A DNA stretch of 64,000 bases from Polaribacter pectinis (GCF_014352875.1 NZ_CP060695.1:1023501-1087500), one strand, 5' to 3'; numbered from the stretch's first letter, positions 7,910 through 18,059 are shown. Notes: generated by a model not told the origin, from the letters alone. Program-made: numbers and translations.

Positions 7910-9169
7910 TTATGTTTTCTGCTTTTTCTTTTTCGCTGCCGGAAACAACACATTATTTAAAATTAAACGATAACCTGGCGAAGTTGGGTGTAAATCTAGC
8001 TCCGTTTTTGGGTCGCCAACTCTGTGTGTATAATCCTCTGGGTCATGACCTCCGTAAAAAGTGAACATTCCTTTTCCTTTGGTTCCATGGATATATCGCG
8101 CTTCTCTATTTACTTTATTTTCTCCCAAAACCAAGACGTTACTTTTAACTGTATTTCTATCGAAAGAAGTGGTTTGTCCCATAAAACCTTTTACTAAAAC
8201 TGTATGATTTTGAGTTAACATGGTTGGCACTGGATCCCATTTTGCGGAGAATTCTACCAAAGAAAAATAATCTGAAGTTTTTGGTATTTTACGTTTACGA
8301 GTCATATCTATTGTAGAAAATTCGTAGGTTGTTGGGTTTCTAATCAAATCGAAATTTTTAAAAGCAAAGGTTTTATTAAAATTGATTTTCGATTGATAAT
8401 TTGGTTCTGATGCATCTCCATCGAACATTGCTTCTGCAATATCTACGCCTTCTGCAGACAAAGCAATATCGAAACTATCGGTTGCAGAGCACATGGCAAA
8501 CATGAAGCCACCTCCAACAACATAATCTCTAATCTTTTTAGCGACTGCTAATTTTTCTTGTGAAACTTTAGAATATCCCAATTCGCTTGCTAATTTTTCT
8601 GCTCTTTGTTTACCTTCTATATACCAAGGTGCAGTTCTAAAGGATCCGTAAAATCGTCCATATTGACCAGTAAAATCTTCGTGATGCAAATGCAACCACT
8701 CGTAAATTAATAATTTATCTTCTAAAACGTCTTTGTCGTAAATTACATCAAAAGGAATTTCTGCATACGTTAAAACCATAGTTACAGCATCATCCCAAGG
8801 CATTTTGTCTTTTGGGGAATACACTGCAATTTTTGGCGCTTTTTCTAAAGTTACTGCATCTTGATTAGAACTTGGAGCAGAAATTTCTTGTAATATAATT
8901 TGTGCTTTTGCATCGGAAATTACTTGATAAGAAACGCCACGAATTTTACATTCGTTTTCTACAATTTTGTTGTTTTCTATTAAAAATGCACCTCCATTGT
9001 AATTTAATAACCATTTCGATTTTAAACCAGCTTCTAAACCGAAATAAACAATTCCGTAGGCTTTTAAATGATTTTTCTGATTATCGTTACTCATTGGAAC
9101 ATATATAAATGATGCCCAAATTGAGTTTGAGATGAATAGGAATATCAGTATTGTTAAGAGTTTTTTCAT
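7910..9169 (-). CDS. Secreted protein of the flavobacterial 'asparagine synthetase B' family, function unknown
   Basis: 419 residues from the ATG at 9167-9169, chosen because it begins a signal peptide (MKKLLTILIFLFISNSIWAS); an upstream in-frame ATG would add seven residues before it. Homologues are often labelled asparagine synthetase B in Bacteroidetes databases, but I see neither the N-terminal nucleophile Cys2 nor the ATP pyrophosphate-loop of AsnB, so that name is misleading. The middle (KIAVYSPKDKMPWDDAVTMVLTY split by a PWDDA turn, HHEDFTGQYGRFYGSF, VGGGFMFAMCSATDSFD) resembles a class-I glutamine-amidotransferase/ThuA-like alpha/beta fold with a Cys nearby. Probably periplasmic. Monocistronic; upstream neighbour is dnaB. 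Confidence 0.7.
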   Translation of the reverse strand: MKKLLTILIFLFISNSIWASFIYVPMSNDNQKNHLKAYGIVYFGLEAGLKSKWLLNYNGGAFLIENNKIVENECKIRGVSYQVISDAKAQIILQEISAPSSNQDAVTLEKAPKIAVYSPKDKMPWDDAVTMVLTYAEIPFDVIYDKDVLEDKLLIYEWLHLHHEDFTGQYGRFYGSFRTAPWYIEGKQRAEKLASELGYSKVSQEKLAVAKKIRDYVVGGGFMFAMCSATDSFDIALSAEGVDIAEAMFDGDASEPNYQSKINFNKTFAFKNFDLIRNPTTYEFSTIDMTRKRKIPKTSDYFSLVEFSAKWDPVPTMLTQNHTVLVKGFMGQTTSFDRNTVKSNVLVLGENKVNREARYIHGTKGKGMFTFYGGHDPEDYTHRVGDPKTELDLHPTSPGYRLILNNVLFPAAKKKKQKT

Positions 9170-9240
9170 ATTAAAAACTAAAATACACAATTACTTGAAA
9201 GCAATTGTGTATTTATTAAATTTTATAAATTATTTAGTAT

Positions 9241-10755
9241 TTAGAAAGGCACATCATCATCACCAAAAGCATCTTTTGGATCTACTCCTCCAGCTCCAGC
9301 AAATGGATCTTCAGGAAAATCTGCATTCATAGAAGATTGGAATTCACTACTAAAACCTTCTTCTAAATCGGAGAATTTTGCTAAATGTCCCGTAAATTTT
9401 AGTCGAATATTGTCCAAACCACCATTTCTGTGTTTTGCGACAATAAACTCTCCTTGTCCTTCACATGGCGTGTGTTCATCATCATCCCATTCTGTCATTC
9501 CATAATATTCTGGTCGGAAAATAAACGATACAATATCTGCATCTTGCTCAATTGCACCAGATTCACGTAAATCGGATAATAAAGGTCTTTTAGATCCTCC
9601 ACGTGTTTCTACAGCACGTGATAATTGAGAAAGTGCAATAACAGGCACTTCTAATTCTTTCGCCAACGCTTTTAAGTTTCTCGAAATCATAGATATTTCT
9701 TGTTCACGATTTCCACCTGCTTTTCCACCAGCAGTCATCAATTGTAAATAATCAATTACAATAATTTTAACATTATGTTGCGAAACTAATCTTCGTGCTT
9801 TTGCACGTAAATCGAACACTGAAAGTGATGGTGTATCATCTATAAAAATAGGCGCATCAGATAATTTCTTAACTTTTACGTTTAATTGTTCCCATTCATG
9901 TGGCTCTAAATTTCCTTTTCTTAATTTTTCTGAAGTTAAACCTGTTTCAGAAGAAATCATACGTGTAATCAACTGAACAGAAGACATCTCTAAAGAAAAT
10001 ACTGCAACTCCATGATTAAAATCAATTGCCATATTTTTTGCCATAGAAATTACAAAAGCCGTTTTTCCCATACCAGGCCTTGCTGCAATAATTACTAAAT
10101 CCGATGGTTGCCAACCTGAAGTTAGCGCATCTAATTTTGTAAAACCTGTTGCCAAACCAGACATTCCTTCTTGGTTTCCAATTTCCTGAATTTTCTTTAA
10201 TGCTTGTTTTACTAAAGAACCTGCATCTTCCGAACTCTTTTTTAAGTTTCCTTGTGTAACTTCGAATAACTTTGCTTCTGCATCGTCTAATAATTCGAAA
10301 ACATCTGTTCCATCATCATAGGCATTTTCTATAATTTCGCTGGAAATCGAAATTAATTTACGTTGAATGTATTTCTGAAGAATAATTCTTGCATGGAATT
10401 CGATATGTGCAGAAGAAGCAACTTTTTGCGTTAAACGAATTAAATAAAAATCGCCACCAACAAATTCTAACTTTCCATTCTTTTTCAACAAGTTAGAAAC
10501 TGTTAACAAGTCAATTGGTTCCGAATTTTGGAATAATTGATTGATGGTATCGTAAATTTCTTGATGTTTTTGATCGTAAAAAGCTTCTGGACTTAAAACG
10601 TCAATTACATCATCCATTCCTTTTTTGTCAATCATCATCGCACCCAAAACAGCTTCTTCCAATTCCACTGCCTGTGGAGGAATCTTACCTTTTTCCAGAC
10701 TAATAATTCTTGCCTTATCTATTTTTTTGCCTGCGACTGCATTCGTTTTTTCCAT
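9241..10755 (-). CDS. dnaB: Replicative DNA helicase DnaB
   Basis: 504 residues. The N-terminal primase-interaction domain (EEAVLGAMMIDKKGMDDV, about 32-130) is followed by a RecA-like helicase domain with Walker A ARPGMGKTAF (225-234), SLEMSS, Walker B IIVIDYLQLM and DLRESGAIEQDADIV. It unwinds DNA ahead of the fork as a hexamer. No intein is present. The C-terminus is a ~25-residue acidic tail ending GDDDVPF, strikingly like the DDDIPF tip of single-stranded-DNA-binding proteins. The gene is divergent from the DUF3810 gene; a TAnnTTTG box sits only 5 nt before the start codon. Confidence 0.96.
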   Translation of the reverse strand: MEKTNAVAGKKIDKARIISLEKGKIPPQAVELEEAVLGAMMIDKKGMDDVIDVLSPEAFYDQKHQEIYDTINQLFQNSEPIDLLTVSNLLKKNGKLEFVGGDFYLIRLTQKVASSAHIEFHARIILQKYIQRKLISISSEIIENAYDDGTDVFELLDDAEAKLFEVTQGNLKKSSEDAGSLVKQALKKIQEIGNQEGMSGLATGFTKLDALTSGWQPSDLVIIAARPGMGKTAFVISMAKNMAIDFNHGVAVFSLEMSSVQLITRMISSETGLTSEKLRKGNLEPHEWEQLNVKVKKLSDAPIFIDDTPSLSVFDLRAKARRLVSQHNVKIIVIDYLQLMTAGGKAGGNREQEISMISRNLKALAKELEVPVIALSQLSRAVETRGGSKRPLLSDLRESGAIEQDADIVSFIFRPEYYGMTEWDDDEHTPCEGQGEFIVAKHRNGGLDNIRLKFTGHLAKFSDLEEGFSSEFQSSMNADFPEDPFAGAGGVDPKDAFGDDDVPF

Positions 10756-10760
10756 GATTA

Positions 10761-10768
10761 CAAATGTA
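10761..10768 (-). promoter_or_regulatory. Possible -7 box of dnaB (TACATTTG)
   Basis: Matches the Bacteroidetes TAnnTTTG -7 consensus on the minus strand. Its end is 5 nt from the dnaB ATG, so transcription from it would give an almost leaderless mRNA. No good -33 TTTG box is seen, and such octamers are frequent by chance in AT-rich DNA. Confidence 0.3.
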
Positions 10769-10893
10769 CTTTTTTACTTCTTTAGCGCTTACTAATTGAT
10801 AACATTTATTTGTACACAAATATTGTAAACTAAATTGTTATTATCTTGTTAATAACCAGTGAACTTCCAAAATGAAATGTTATTTTTACCCAA

Positions 10894-11976
10894 ATGAAAG
10901 TAAATAAAAAACATCTTTTTCTAACAATTTTTCTTCCAATTCAGGTTTTGTTGGTGCAATTGGCTGCTAAAAATCCTGCATTTATAGAAACGTATTATTC
11001 GAATGGAATTTATCCCATTATTTCCTCTTTTTTAAGAATTATTTTGGGTTGGATTCCTTTTTCTTTTGGTGATATTTTACTGGCTTTTGGCCTATTTATT
11101 TTTCTTCGTTTTTTATACAGATTGATAAAATCTCGATTTAAAAATTTCATTTACAAAATTATTCATTTTACTTCAATTTTATCAATAATTTATTTTTGTT
11201 TTTACCTTTTTTGGGGTTTGAATTATTACAGAGAACCTTTAGCCAAAAACTTAAAATACCAACAAACAAAATATACAACAGAACAGCTTCAAAAAGTAAC
11301 AGAAAACATTATTGAAAATTTGAATTTTTATCAATATAAAATTACAAAAAACGATACAATAAAAGTAGAAAACAGCTATCATCAAAAAGAAATGTATAAA
11401 ATGGCAGTTGCTGGTTATAAAAACTTGGAAGCAGATTTTCCACAATTAAAATACAAATATACATCTGTAAAAAGTTCTATAATGAGTTTGTTACAAACCT
11501 ATAATGGAACTTCTGGATATATGAATCCTTTAACTGGAGAAGCGCAAGTAAATGATAGAATTCCTAAAACAAGTTATCCTACAACTGTTTGTCATGAAAT
11601 GGCACATCAAATTGGTTATGCAGCAGAAAATGAAGCCAATTTTGTAGGTTTTTTAGCTTCCAATTATAATGATGACATCTATTTTAAATATGCGAGTTAT
11701 AGAATGGCTTTTGGGTATTGCATTTCAGAAATTAGAAAACGAGATCGAAATTTATCTAAAGAACTTTGGAAAACAGTAAACAAAGGAATTACCAAAGATT
11801 TTAATGCAAGTTATCTGTTTTGGCAAGATTATAAAAACCCTTTTGAACCGGTTATTAAAAAAGGATATAGTGCTTATTTAAAAGCAAATAAACAAGCTAA
11901 GGGAGTTGAGTCTTATAATTATGTGGTGGATTTATTAATTTCTTATTTTGAAACCACTAAATCCAATTCGAAATAA
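10894..11976 (+). CDS. DUF3810 family membrane protein with HExxH metalloprotease motif
   Basis: 360 residues. Three N-terminal membrane helices (about 8-25, 38-70 and 90-112, the last ending FYLFWGLNYYREP) are followed by a soluble domain holding CHEMAHQIGYAAENEANF (about 231-248), a HEXXH zinc motif with a downstream Glu-rich helix as in gluzincins. This is the DUF3810 family of Bacteroidetes, a predicted membrane-anchored zinc peptidase whose substrate is not known. Divergent from dnaB with a 138-bp shared control region containing an ATTTGT-AC-ACAAAT dyad near 10807-10820. Confidence 0.85.
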   Translation: MKVNKKHLFLTIFLPIQVLLVQLAAKNPAFIETYYSNGIYPIISSFLRIILGWIPFSFGDILLAFGLFIFLRFLYRLIKSRFKNFIYKIIHFTSILSIIYFCFYLFWGLNYYREPLAKNLKYQQTKYTTEQLQKVTENIIENLNFYQYKITKNDTIKVENSYHQKEMYKMAVAGYKNLEADFPQLKYKYTSVKSSIMSLLQTYNGTSGYMNPLTGEAQVNDRIPKTSYPTTVCHEMAHQIGYAAENEANFVGFLASNYNDDIYFKYASYRMAFGYCISEIRKRDRNLSKELWKTVNKGITKDFNASYLFWQDYKNPFEPVIKKGYSAYLKANKQAKGVESYNYVVDLLISYFETTKSNSK

Positions 11977-12025
11977 TAACATTAATTAGCATTTAACTTT
12001 CACCGTCATTTATAATATTATTTGG

Positions 12026-12033
12026 TAAATTTG
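12026..12033 (+). promoter_or_regulatory. Possible -7 box TAAATTTG before the glycosyltransferase gene
   Basis: Fits TAnnTTTG and leaves a ~30-nt leader before the ATG at 12071. No clear -33 element. Confidence 0.35.
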
Positions 12034-12070
12034 AAAAAAATAAATTTCAACCAGAACTCATCTCAAATTA

Positions 12071-14959
12071 ATGTTCAATACCTGTATTGTTATTCCGTGT
12101 TATAATGAAGAAACTTTTTTTCTTCATACAGAATACAAAGAATTTCTTAAAAATAATAAAGAAGCTTTAGTTTGTTTTGTTAATGATGGTTCTTCAGACG
12201 ATACTAGTAGTTGTCTAAAAAATTTAAAAACACTTTTTCCTAATAATGTAGCAATTGTAAACCATAAAGTAAATCAAGGAAAAGCTGCTGCAGTTAAAAC
12301 TGGTTTTAATTTTTGTAATAACAATTTTGATTTTAAATATATAGCGTATTTAGATGCGGATTTAGCAGTTTCTTTAGAAGAATGCTATAGTTTAACATCA
12401 CATTTAAAAAAAGATATTGATTTTGTTTTTGGTTCTAGAGTTTTAAGAATCGGTGCTGTTATTGAAAGAAAAAAGTCTAGACACTTAATTGGAAGAGTTA
12501 TTGCAACTTTAATATCTTATATTTTATCTCTTAAAGTTTATGACACACAATGTGGTTGTAAAGTTTTCAAAAAAGAATTATCTGAAAAAATTTTTGTAAA
12601 ACCTTTTATTTCTAAATGGCTTTTTGATGTAGAAATTTTCTTTAGGATAATAGCCGTATACGGAAGAGATAATGTTTTAAATAAATTGTTAGAAATCCCT
12701 TTAAATAGATGGGTAGACAGAGGAGATTCTAAAGTTGAATTGACTTACTTTTTTAAACTTTGGTTTGATTTATTAAAAATTAAAAAAGAATATTCAAATG
12801 ACAAACCAATTATAAAAAATAAAAAACGCTTTTCATTTTTTAAACCTAATTGGTTATTAATATCTGTTGTAATATTATGTCTTGTTTTTTTCCAAATTTC
12901 TTATGGACTAGAACTTATTGTTCCAACTAATATAGACTGGATGCTTTCTGCATATCATGATTGGGGACAACATTATCTTGGTTGGACATATTTTAGAGAA
13001 GCTTCTTGGGGTTTTCCTTTAGGAAATATGTATAATTATTATTATCCTTTAGGTACTAATGTTGGTTTTACAGATTCTATACCTTTGTTAGCATTAATGC
13101 TTAAGCCTTTTTCTAGATTTCTAACATCAGACTTTCAATACTTTGGAGCTTTTATGCTTTTAGCTTTTTTGCTAAATGCAATTTTTACAGTAAAGATTTT
13201 ACAGCTTTTTAAAGTAAATAAAATTATTATTCTGGGTGCAGTTATTATTATAATTACAAGTCCTTTATTTTTATATAGAGGAATGCATCCTGCCTTAACA
13301 GCACATTGGTTAATAATTGCTTCTTTTTATTATTATCTCTGTCCACCAAGCAAATTAAATCCTATTAAAGCTAATTGGATACAAGTCTTACTTTTTGTTT
13401 TAAGTGCAGGAATTCACCCCTATTTAGCTGCAATGGTTTTTGGTTTTTCTATAATATTGCCTTTGAAAAACTATTTTTATGATAAATCGATTTCATTAAA
13501 ATCGGCTATCTTCTTTCCTATTATATCAATATCATCAGGTTTCTTTTTTTGGTATATATTGGGTGTGATAGGAATAAAAGGAAGTACTTCTATTGCTGGC
13601 GCTGGTAATTATGGTAAAAGTACTTTTAACTTGAATAGCTTTATAAATCCCTATGAATATTCTTCTCAATTTCTTTCAGGTCTAAAATCTGTATCATTAG
13701 AACAACTAGAAGGATTTAGTTATTTAGGATTAGGAATGATAATTATTAGTTTAGTTGTAGCTATTTATAGTTTGTATTTAGTGTTTGATAAGAGAATTTT
13801 AAAAGAGTACAAATATATTTTACCTTTATTTCTATTTACCATCTTATTATTGCTTTTTTCTATAAGTAATATTGTAACTTTTGGTGATGAAGTTTTGTTT
13901 GAAATTCCAATTCCAGAATTCATTAAAACTTTAGGAGGTATATTTAGAGCAAATGGTCGTTTTTGTTGGCCTTTTTATTATTTTCTTGTTATTTTTTCAA
14001 TTATCATTTTTTCTAAACTACCTATCAACAAGCTATTAAAAACAGGAATTTTTGTATTTTTAATAGGTCTACAAGTGTATGATATTCAACATGAAATTAC
14101 CTCTAGAGATTTAGAATATGGAAGTTTTGAGACCAAACTAAATGACGATAAAAAATGGATAGCTATTTTTAGTGAATTTGATGAAATAATAACCTATCCA
14201 CCTTATCAAAATACGATGGTCTATAATCAAGATTATCAAGATTTAATGTTTTTAGCAAGTAAGGCTAAAACTCCAATTACAACTGGTTATGTAGCTAGAA
14301 TGAAACCGACTCATAAGTATTTAGATTCTATACAAAGAAACATAGTAAAAGGTAATTTCGAACTTGGTAAAAAATCTCTGTACCTAACAACTTCAAACTA
14401 TATTAACATTTTTAATGTACCTATTTATCAGAAAAAAGTTTCTTTAAAAAAGTTAGATAATTTTATTCTTATTTATTCCAATAAAATAGATATTGAAAAA
14501 CTTTTTAAAAATTCTAATGAAAATCAAAAAACACAAGATTCAATATTTAATCAAATAATAAGTACCATCGATAAAAATTCTACAAATTTTATAAAGATTA
14601 GTAACTCACTAATTAAAAATACTAATAATGTGAAGTATGGATTGGACGAAGTCTCTATGGTTAATAATGCTTTAAAAGTTAGAGGTTGGGCTTTTAATGA
14701 ACCAGCAGAAACAAATTTTAACGACTCTATTTTTATTTCACTAACCAACAAAAAAGATACTTATCTTTTTAACACTAGTTTAATTTCTAGGCCAGATGTA
14801 ACAGCTTATTTTAAGAAACAAAATATAGATTCTTGTGGTTTTGATATGTCTATTTATACAAATAAACTTCCTAAAGATGAATATGATGTTGGATTTGTAA
14901 TTAGAAACAAAAAAATAAAAGCATACGGTAAAACAGAGCACAAATTTAAAACCAATTAA
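12071..14959 (+). CDS. Fused GT2 glycosyltransferase and multi-membrane-spanning DUF6311-like protein
   Basis: 962 residues. Residues 1-240 are a GT2 glycosyltransferase of the dolichyl/undecaprenyl-phosphate sugar type: NDGSSDDT (38-45), the catalytic YLDADLA (93-99), GSR (121-123), YDTQCGCKVF and SKWLFDVE (181-188). From about 261 there are ten or so membrane helices with QHYLGWTYFR, FPLGNMYNYYYPLGTN and FTDSIPLL, which I recognise as DUF6311-like, a GT-C-type architecture. The last ~110 residues form a soluble module (VRGWAFNEPAE, RPDVTAYF, CGFDMSIY). One protein may both charge a lipid carrier and transfer the sugar outside the membrane. No other polysaccharide genes are adjacent. Confidence 0.8.
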   Translation: MFNTCIVIPCYNEETFFLHTEYKEFLKNNKEALVCFVNDGSSDDTSSCLKNLKTLFPNNVAIVNHKVNQGKAAAVKTGFNFCNNNFDFKYIAYLDADLAVSLEECYSLTSHLKKDIDFVFGSRVLRIGAVIERKKSRHLIGRVIATLISYILSLKVYDTQCGCKVFKKELSEKIFVKPFISKWLFDVEIFFRIIAVYGRDNVLNKLLEIPLNRWVDRGDSKVELTYFFKLWFDLLKIKKEYSNDKPIIKNKKRFSFFKPNWLLISVVILCLVFFQISYGLELIVPTNIDWMLSAYHDWGQHYLGWTYFREASWGFPLGNMYNYYYPLGTNVGFTDSIPLLALMLKPFSRFLTSDFQYFGAFMLLAFLLNAIFTVKILQLFKVNKIIILGAVIIIITSPLFLYRGMHPALTAHWLIIASFYYYLCPPSKLNPIKANWIQVLLFVLSAGIHPYLAAMVFGFSIILPLKNYFYDKSISLKSAIFFPIISISSGFFFWYILGVIGIKGSTSIAGAGNYGKSTFNLNSFINPYEYSSQFLSGLKSVSLEQLEGFSYLGLGMIIISLVVAIYSLYLVFDKRILKEYKYILPLFLFTILLLLFSISNIVTFGDEVLFEIPIPEFIKTLGGIFRANGRFCWPFYYFLVIFSIIIFSKLPINKLLKTGIFVFLIGLQVYDIQHEITSRDLEYGSFETKLNDDKKWIAIFSEFDEIITYPPYQNTMVYNQDYQDLMFLASKAKTPITTGYVARMKPTHKYLDSIQRNIVKGNFELGKKSLYLTTSNYINIFNVPIYQKKVSLKKLDNFILIYSNKIDIEKLFKNSNENQKTQDSIFNQIISTIDKNSTNFIKISNSLIKNTNNVKYGLDEVSMVNNALKVRGWAFNEPAETNFNDSIFISLTNKKDTYLFNTSLISRPDVTAYFKKQNIDSCGFDMSIYTNKLPKDEYDVGFVIRNKKIKAYGKTEHKFKTN

Positions 14960-15107
14960 ATATTAGCTGTAGTTGCTTTTTGTAGTAGATCATTTCAAAA
15001 AAGATTTAGCATTCTTAAAATTATGTTAAAATAACTTCATTTAACAGTTTACAAATTCGTTCTAATTAAATTTAGAACTTAATTATCATTTAACTAATCC
15101 AAACTAT

Positions 15108-18059
15108 ATGAGAAAACTACTCTTATTATGTGTTGTTTTGTTTACAATTACTTTGCAGGCGCAAGATTATTTTCCAACAAATACAGGCGTAAAAACTAAA
15201 AAAAACACAATGGTTGCTTTTGAAAATGCAACTATTTATGTTACTCCACAAAAAGTTATTAAAAAAGGAACTTTATTAATTAAGGACGGTAAAGTAGTTG
15301 CTGTGGGAAAATCAGAAAAAATTCCAGCAGGCACAAAAACAATCGATTTAAAAGGAAAAACAATCTATCCTTCTTTTATTGATATGTATTCTAGCTTTGG
15401 TATAACAAAACCAAAAAGACCTTCTTCTAATAGTAGAAGACCACAATATGATGCTGGTAGAACAGGTTTCTACTGGAACGATCATATTAGACCAGAAACA
15501 GAAGCTGCTAATTCTTTTAACTTTGATAATAAAAAAGCAAACGAATTATTAAAAGAAGGTTTTGGGGTTGTAAACACACATTTACAAGACGGAATTGTTC
15601 GTGGAAACGGAATGTTGGTTGCTTTGAACCCTAATTCTTCAGATGCTTATAGAATATTGAATAACAAATCTGCACAATATTTATCCTTTTCAAAAAGTGT
15701 TCTGTCTCGTCAATCCTACCCTACTTCAAGAATGGGTGCAATGGCTTTATTACGCCAAATGTATTTAGATGCAGACTGGTATGCTGCAGGAAACATGAAA
15801 AATAAAGATGCATCGTTAGAAGCTTTAAATAACAATAAAGGTTTGCTTCAAATTTTTGATGGAGAAAACCATTTAGATGTTTTAAGAGCAGATAAAGTTG
15901 GTGATGAATTTGGAATTCAATATACAATTTTGGGTGGTGGAGATGAGTTTGAAAGAATAAACGATATCAAAAAAACAAACGCAAATTTTATTATTCCTAT
16001 CAATTTCAAGGTTGCTTATGATGTTAGCAATCCAACAATTGCAAAACAAATTGCTTTAAGTGATATGCGTAAATGGAATCAAGAACCTTCTAACTTAAGT
16101 GTTTTAGATAAAAACGGAATTAACTTTGCGCTAACGACTCACGGTTTAAAATCTGTAGGGTCTTTTCATAAAAACTTACAAAAAGCTATTAAGTATGGTT
16201 TTGATAAAGAGAAAGCACTAGAAGCTTTAACAACTAAACCTGCGCTAATGTTGGGTAATACAAAAATTGGTAACTTAAATGAAGGAAGTTACGCCAACTT
16301 TATTATTACTTCTGGTGATGTTTTTGATGCAGAAACTGTAATTCATGAAAATTGGGTTCAAGGAGACCAAAACATCATTAATGATATGAACATAAAAGAC
16401 CTTAATGGAGATTATATGGTTCGTGTAAATGGTAAAGATTATTTACTTTCTATCACAGGAAAAGGAGCACAACAAAAAGGTTCTTTAAAAATGGGAGAAG
16501 AAAAAATAAAATCTACATTCTCTTTTAAAGACAATTGGATTCACCTTACTATTAACGAAGAATCTGGTTTTACAAGGTTAACAGGACAAACAATTAACGC
16601 TTCTAATGTAATGCAAGGAACTGCTTATGATGAAGCAGGAAACGAAACTTCTTGGTCTGCCTCTAAACAAGTTAGAAAAGAAGATAAAAAAGTTGAGGAA
16701 AAAAAGAAAGATGATAAAAATTTAACTCTTTTACCTGTAAGCTATCCTAACGTTGGTTATGGTAATTATACCTTACCAAAACAAGAAACTATTTTAATTA
16801 AAAATGCGACAGTTTGGACAAGTGAATCTGATGGAATTTTAGAAAACACAGATGTACTTTTAAAAGACGGAAAAATATCTCAAATAGGTAAAAACCTACG
16901 AGTAAGAGGTGCAAAAGAAATTGATGGAACTGGTAAACATTTAACAGCCGGAATTATTGATGAACACTCACATATTGCAACTTCTGCGGTTAATGAAGCT
17001 GGACACAATTCTACTGCAGAAGTTACTATAGAAGATGTTGTGAACCCTAATGATATGAACATATATAGAAATTTGGCTGGTGGTGTTACTTCTATTCAAA
17101 TTTTACATGGTTCTGCAAATCCTATTGGCGGACGTTCTGCACTTATCAAATTAAAATGGGGAGAAAATGCTGAAGGAATGCTAATTGATAATGCTCCTAA
17201 ATATATAAAATTTGCTTTGGGTGAAAACGTAAAACAATCTAATTGGGGACCAAACAATAACATCCGTTTTCCACAAACAAGAATGGGAACAGAACAAGTT
17301 TTTGTAGATTATTTTCAACGAGCAAAAGAATATGATGCTTTAAAAAAATCTGGACAACCTTATCGAAAAGATTTAGAATTAGAAACATTGGCAGAAATTA
17401 TCAATAAAGAACGTTTTATTTCTTGTCACTCTTATGTGCAATCAGAAATTAATATGTTAATGAAAGTTGCTGATCAATTCGATTTTAATGTGAATACTTT
17501 TACTCATATTTTAGAAGGTTATAAAGTTGCTGATAAAATGAAAGTACATGGCGTTGGTGCTTCAACATTTTCAGATTGGTGGGCATATAAATACGAAGTT
17601 TTAGATGCAATTCCATACAATGCCGCAATTATGGCAAACCAAGGAATTACGGTCGCTATAAATTCAGATGACAGAGAAATGTCTAGAAGATTAAATCAAG
17701 AAGCTGCCAAAACAATTAAATATGGTGGTATGTCTGAATTGGAAGCTTGGAAAATGGTAACCATAAATCCTGCAAAATTATTGCATTTAGATAACAGAAC
17801 AGGTTCTATTAAAGTAGGTAAAGATGCAGATGTTGTTTTATGGAGTAACAATCCATTATCAATATATGCAAAAGCAGAAAAAACAATCATAGAAGGTGCT
17901 GTTTATTTTGATATTGAAGCAGATTTAGAAAAAAGAAAAGCAATAAAAGCAGAAAAAAGTAGACTTTTAAAAATGATGTTGAATGAAAAAATGAACGGTG
18001 GAAAAACTGTGATGCCAAAAAAGAAACGTAATCAAAATTTTCACTGTGATACTGAATAA
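15108..18059 (+). CDS. Secreted double-domain amidohydrolase
   Basis: 983 residues with a signal peptide (MRKLLLLCVVLFTITLQAQ). It holds two amidohydrolase-superfamily domains. The first (about 25-440) has KTIYPSFIDMYSSFG where a metal-binding HxH should be, so it is degenerate. The second (about 580-960) is intact: GIIDEHSHIA with His620 and His622, ISCHSYVQSE, FTHILEG and INSDDREMSR give a full imidazolonepropionase/prolidase-type metal site, ending GSIKVGKDADVVLWS. A Lys/Glu-rich linker near 515-535 joins the halves. Probably a periplasmic dipeptidase or related hydrolase; substrate unknown. Followed 19 nt later by a paralogue. Confidence 0.85.
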   Translation: MRKLLLLCVVLFTITLQAQDYFPTNTGVKTKKNTMVAFENATIYVTPQKVIKKGTLLIKDGKVVAVGKSEKIPAGTKTIDLKGKTIYPSFIDMYSSFGITKPKRPSSNSRRPQYDAGRTGFYWNDHIRPETEAANSFNFDNKKANELLKEGFGVVNTHLQDGIVRGNGMLVALNPNSSDAYRILNNKSAQYLSFSKSVLSRQSYPTSRMGAMALLRQMYLDADWYAAGNMKNKDASLEALNNNKGLLQIFDGENHLDVLRADKVGDEFGIQYTILGGGDEFERINDIKKTNANFIIPINFKVAYDVSNPTIAKQIALSDMRKWNQEPSNLSVLDKNGINFALTTHGLKSVGSFHKNLQKAIKYGFDKEKALEALTTKPALMLGNTKIGNLNEGSYANFIITSGDVFDAETVIHENWVQGDQNIINDMNIKDLNGDYMVRVNGKDYLLSITGKGAQQKGSLKMGEEKIKSTFSFKDNWIHLTINEESGFTRLTGQTINASNVMQGTAYDEAGNETSWSASKQVRKEDKKVEEKKKDDKNLTLLPVSYPNVGYGNYTLPKQETILIKNATVWTSESDGILENTDVLLKDGKISQIGKNLRVRGAKEIDGTGKHLTAGIIDEHSHIATSAVNEAGHNSTAEVTIEDVVNPNDMNIYRNLAGGVTSIQILHGSANPIGGRSALIKLKWGENAEGMLIDNAPKYIKFALGENVKQSNWGPNNNIRFPQTRMGTEQVFVDYFQRAKEYDALKKSGQPYRKDLELETLAEIINKERFISCHSYVQSEINMLMKVADQFDFNVNTFTHILEGYKVADKMKVHGVGASTFSDWWAYKYEVLDAIPYNAAIMANQGITVAINSDDREMSRRLNQEAAKTIKYGGMSELEAWKMVTINPAKLLHLDNRTGSIKVGKDADVVLWSNNPLSIYAKAEKTIIEGAVYFDIEADLEKRKAIKAEKSRLLKMMLNEKMNGGKTVMPKKKRNQNFHCDTE

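Noticed and set aside
7910..9169. Asparagine synthetase B activity for the secreted 419-residue protein
   Set aside because: No Cys2 nucleophile, no pyrophosphate loop, and a signal peptide; the name is inherited from database labels.
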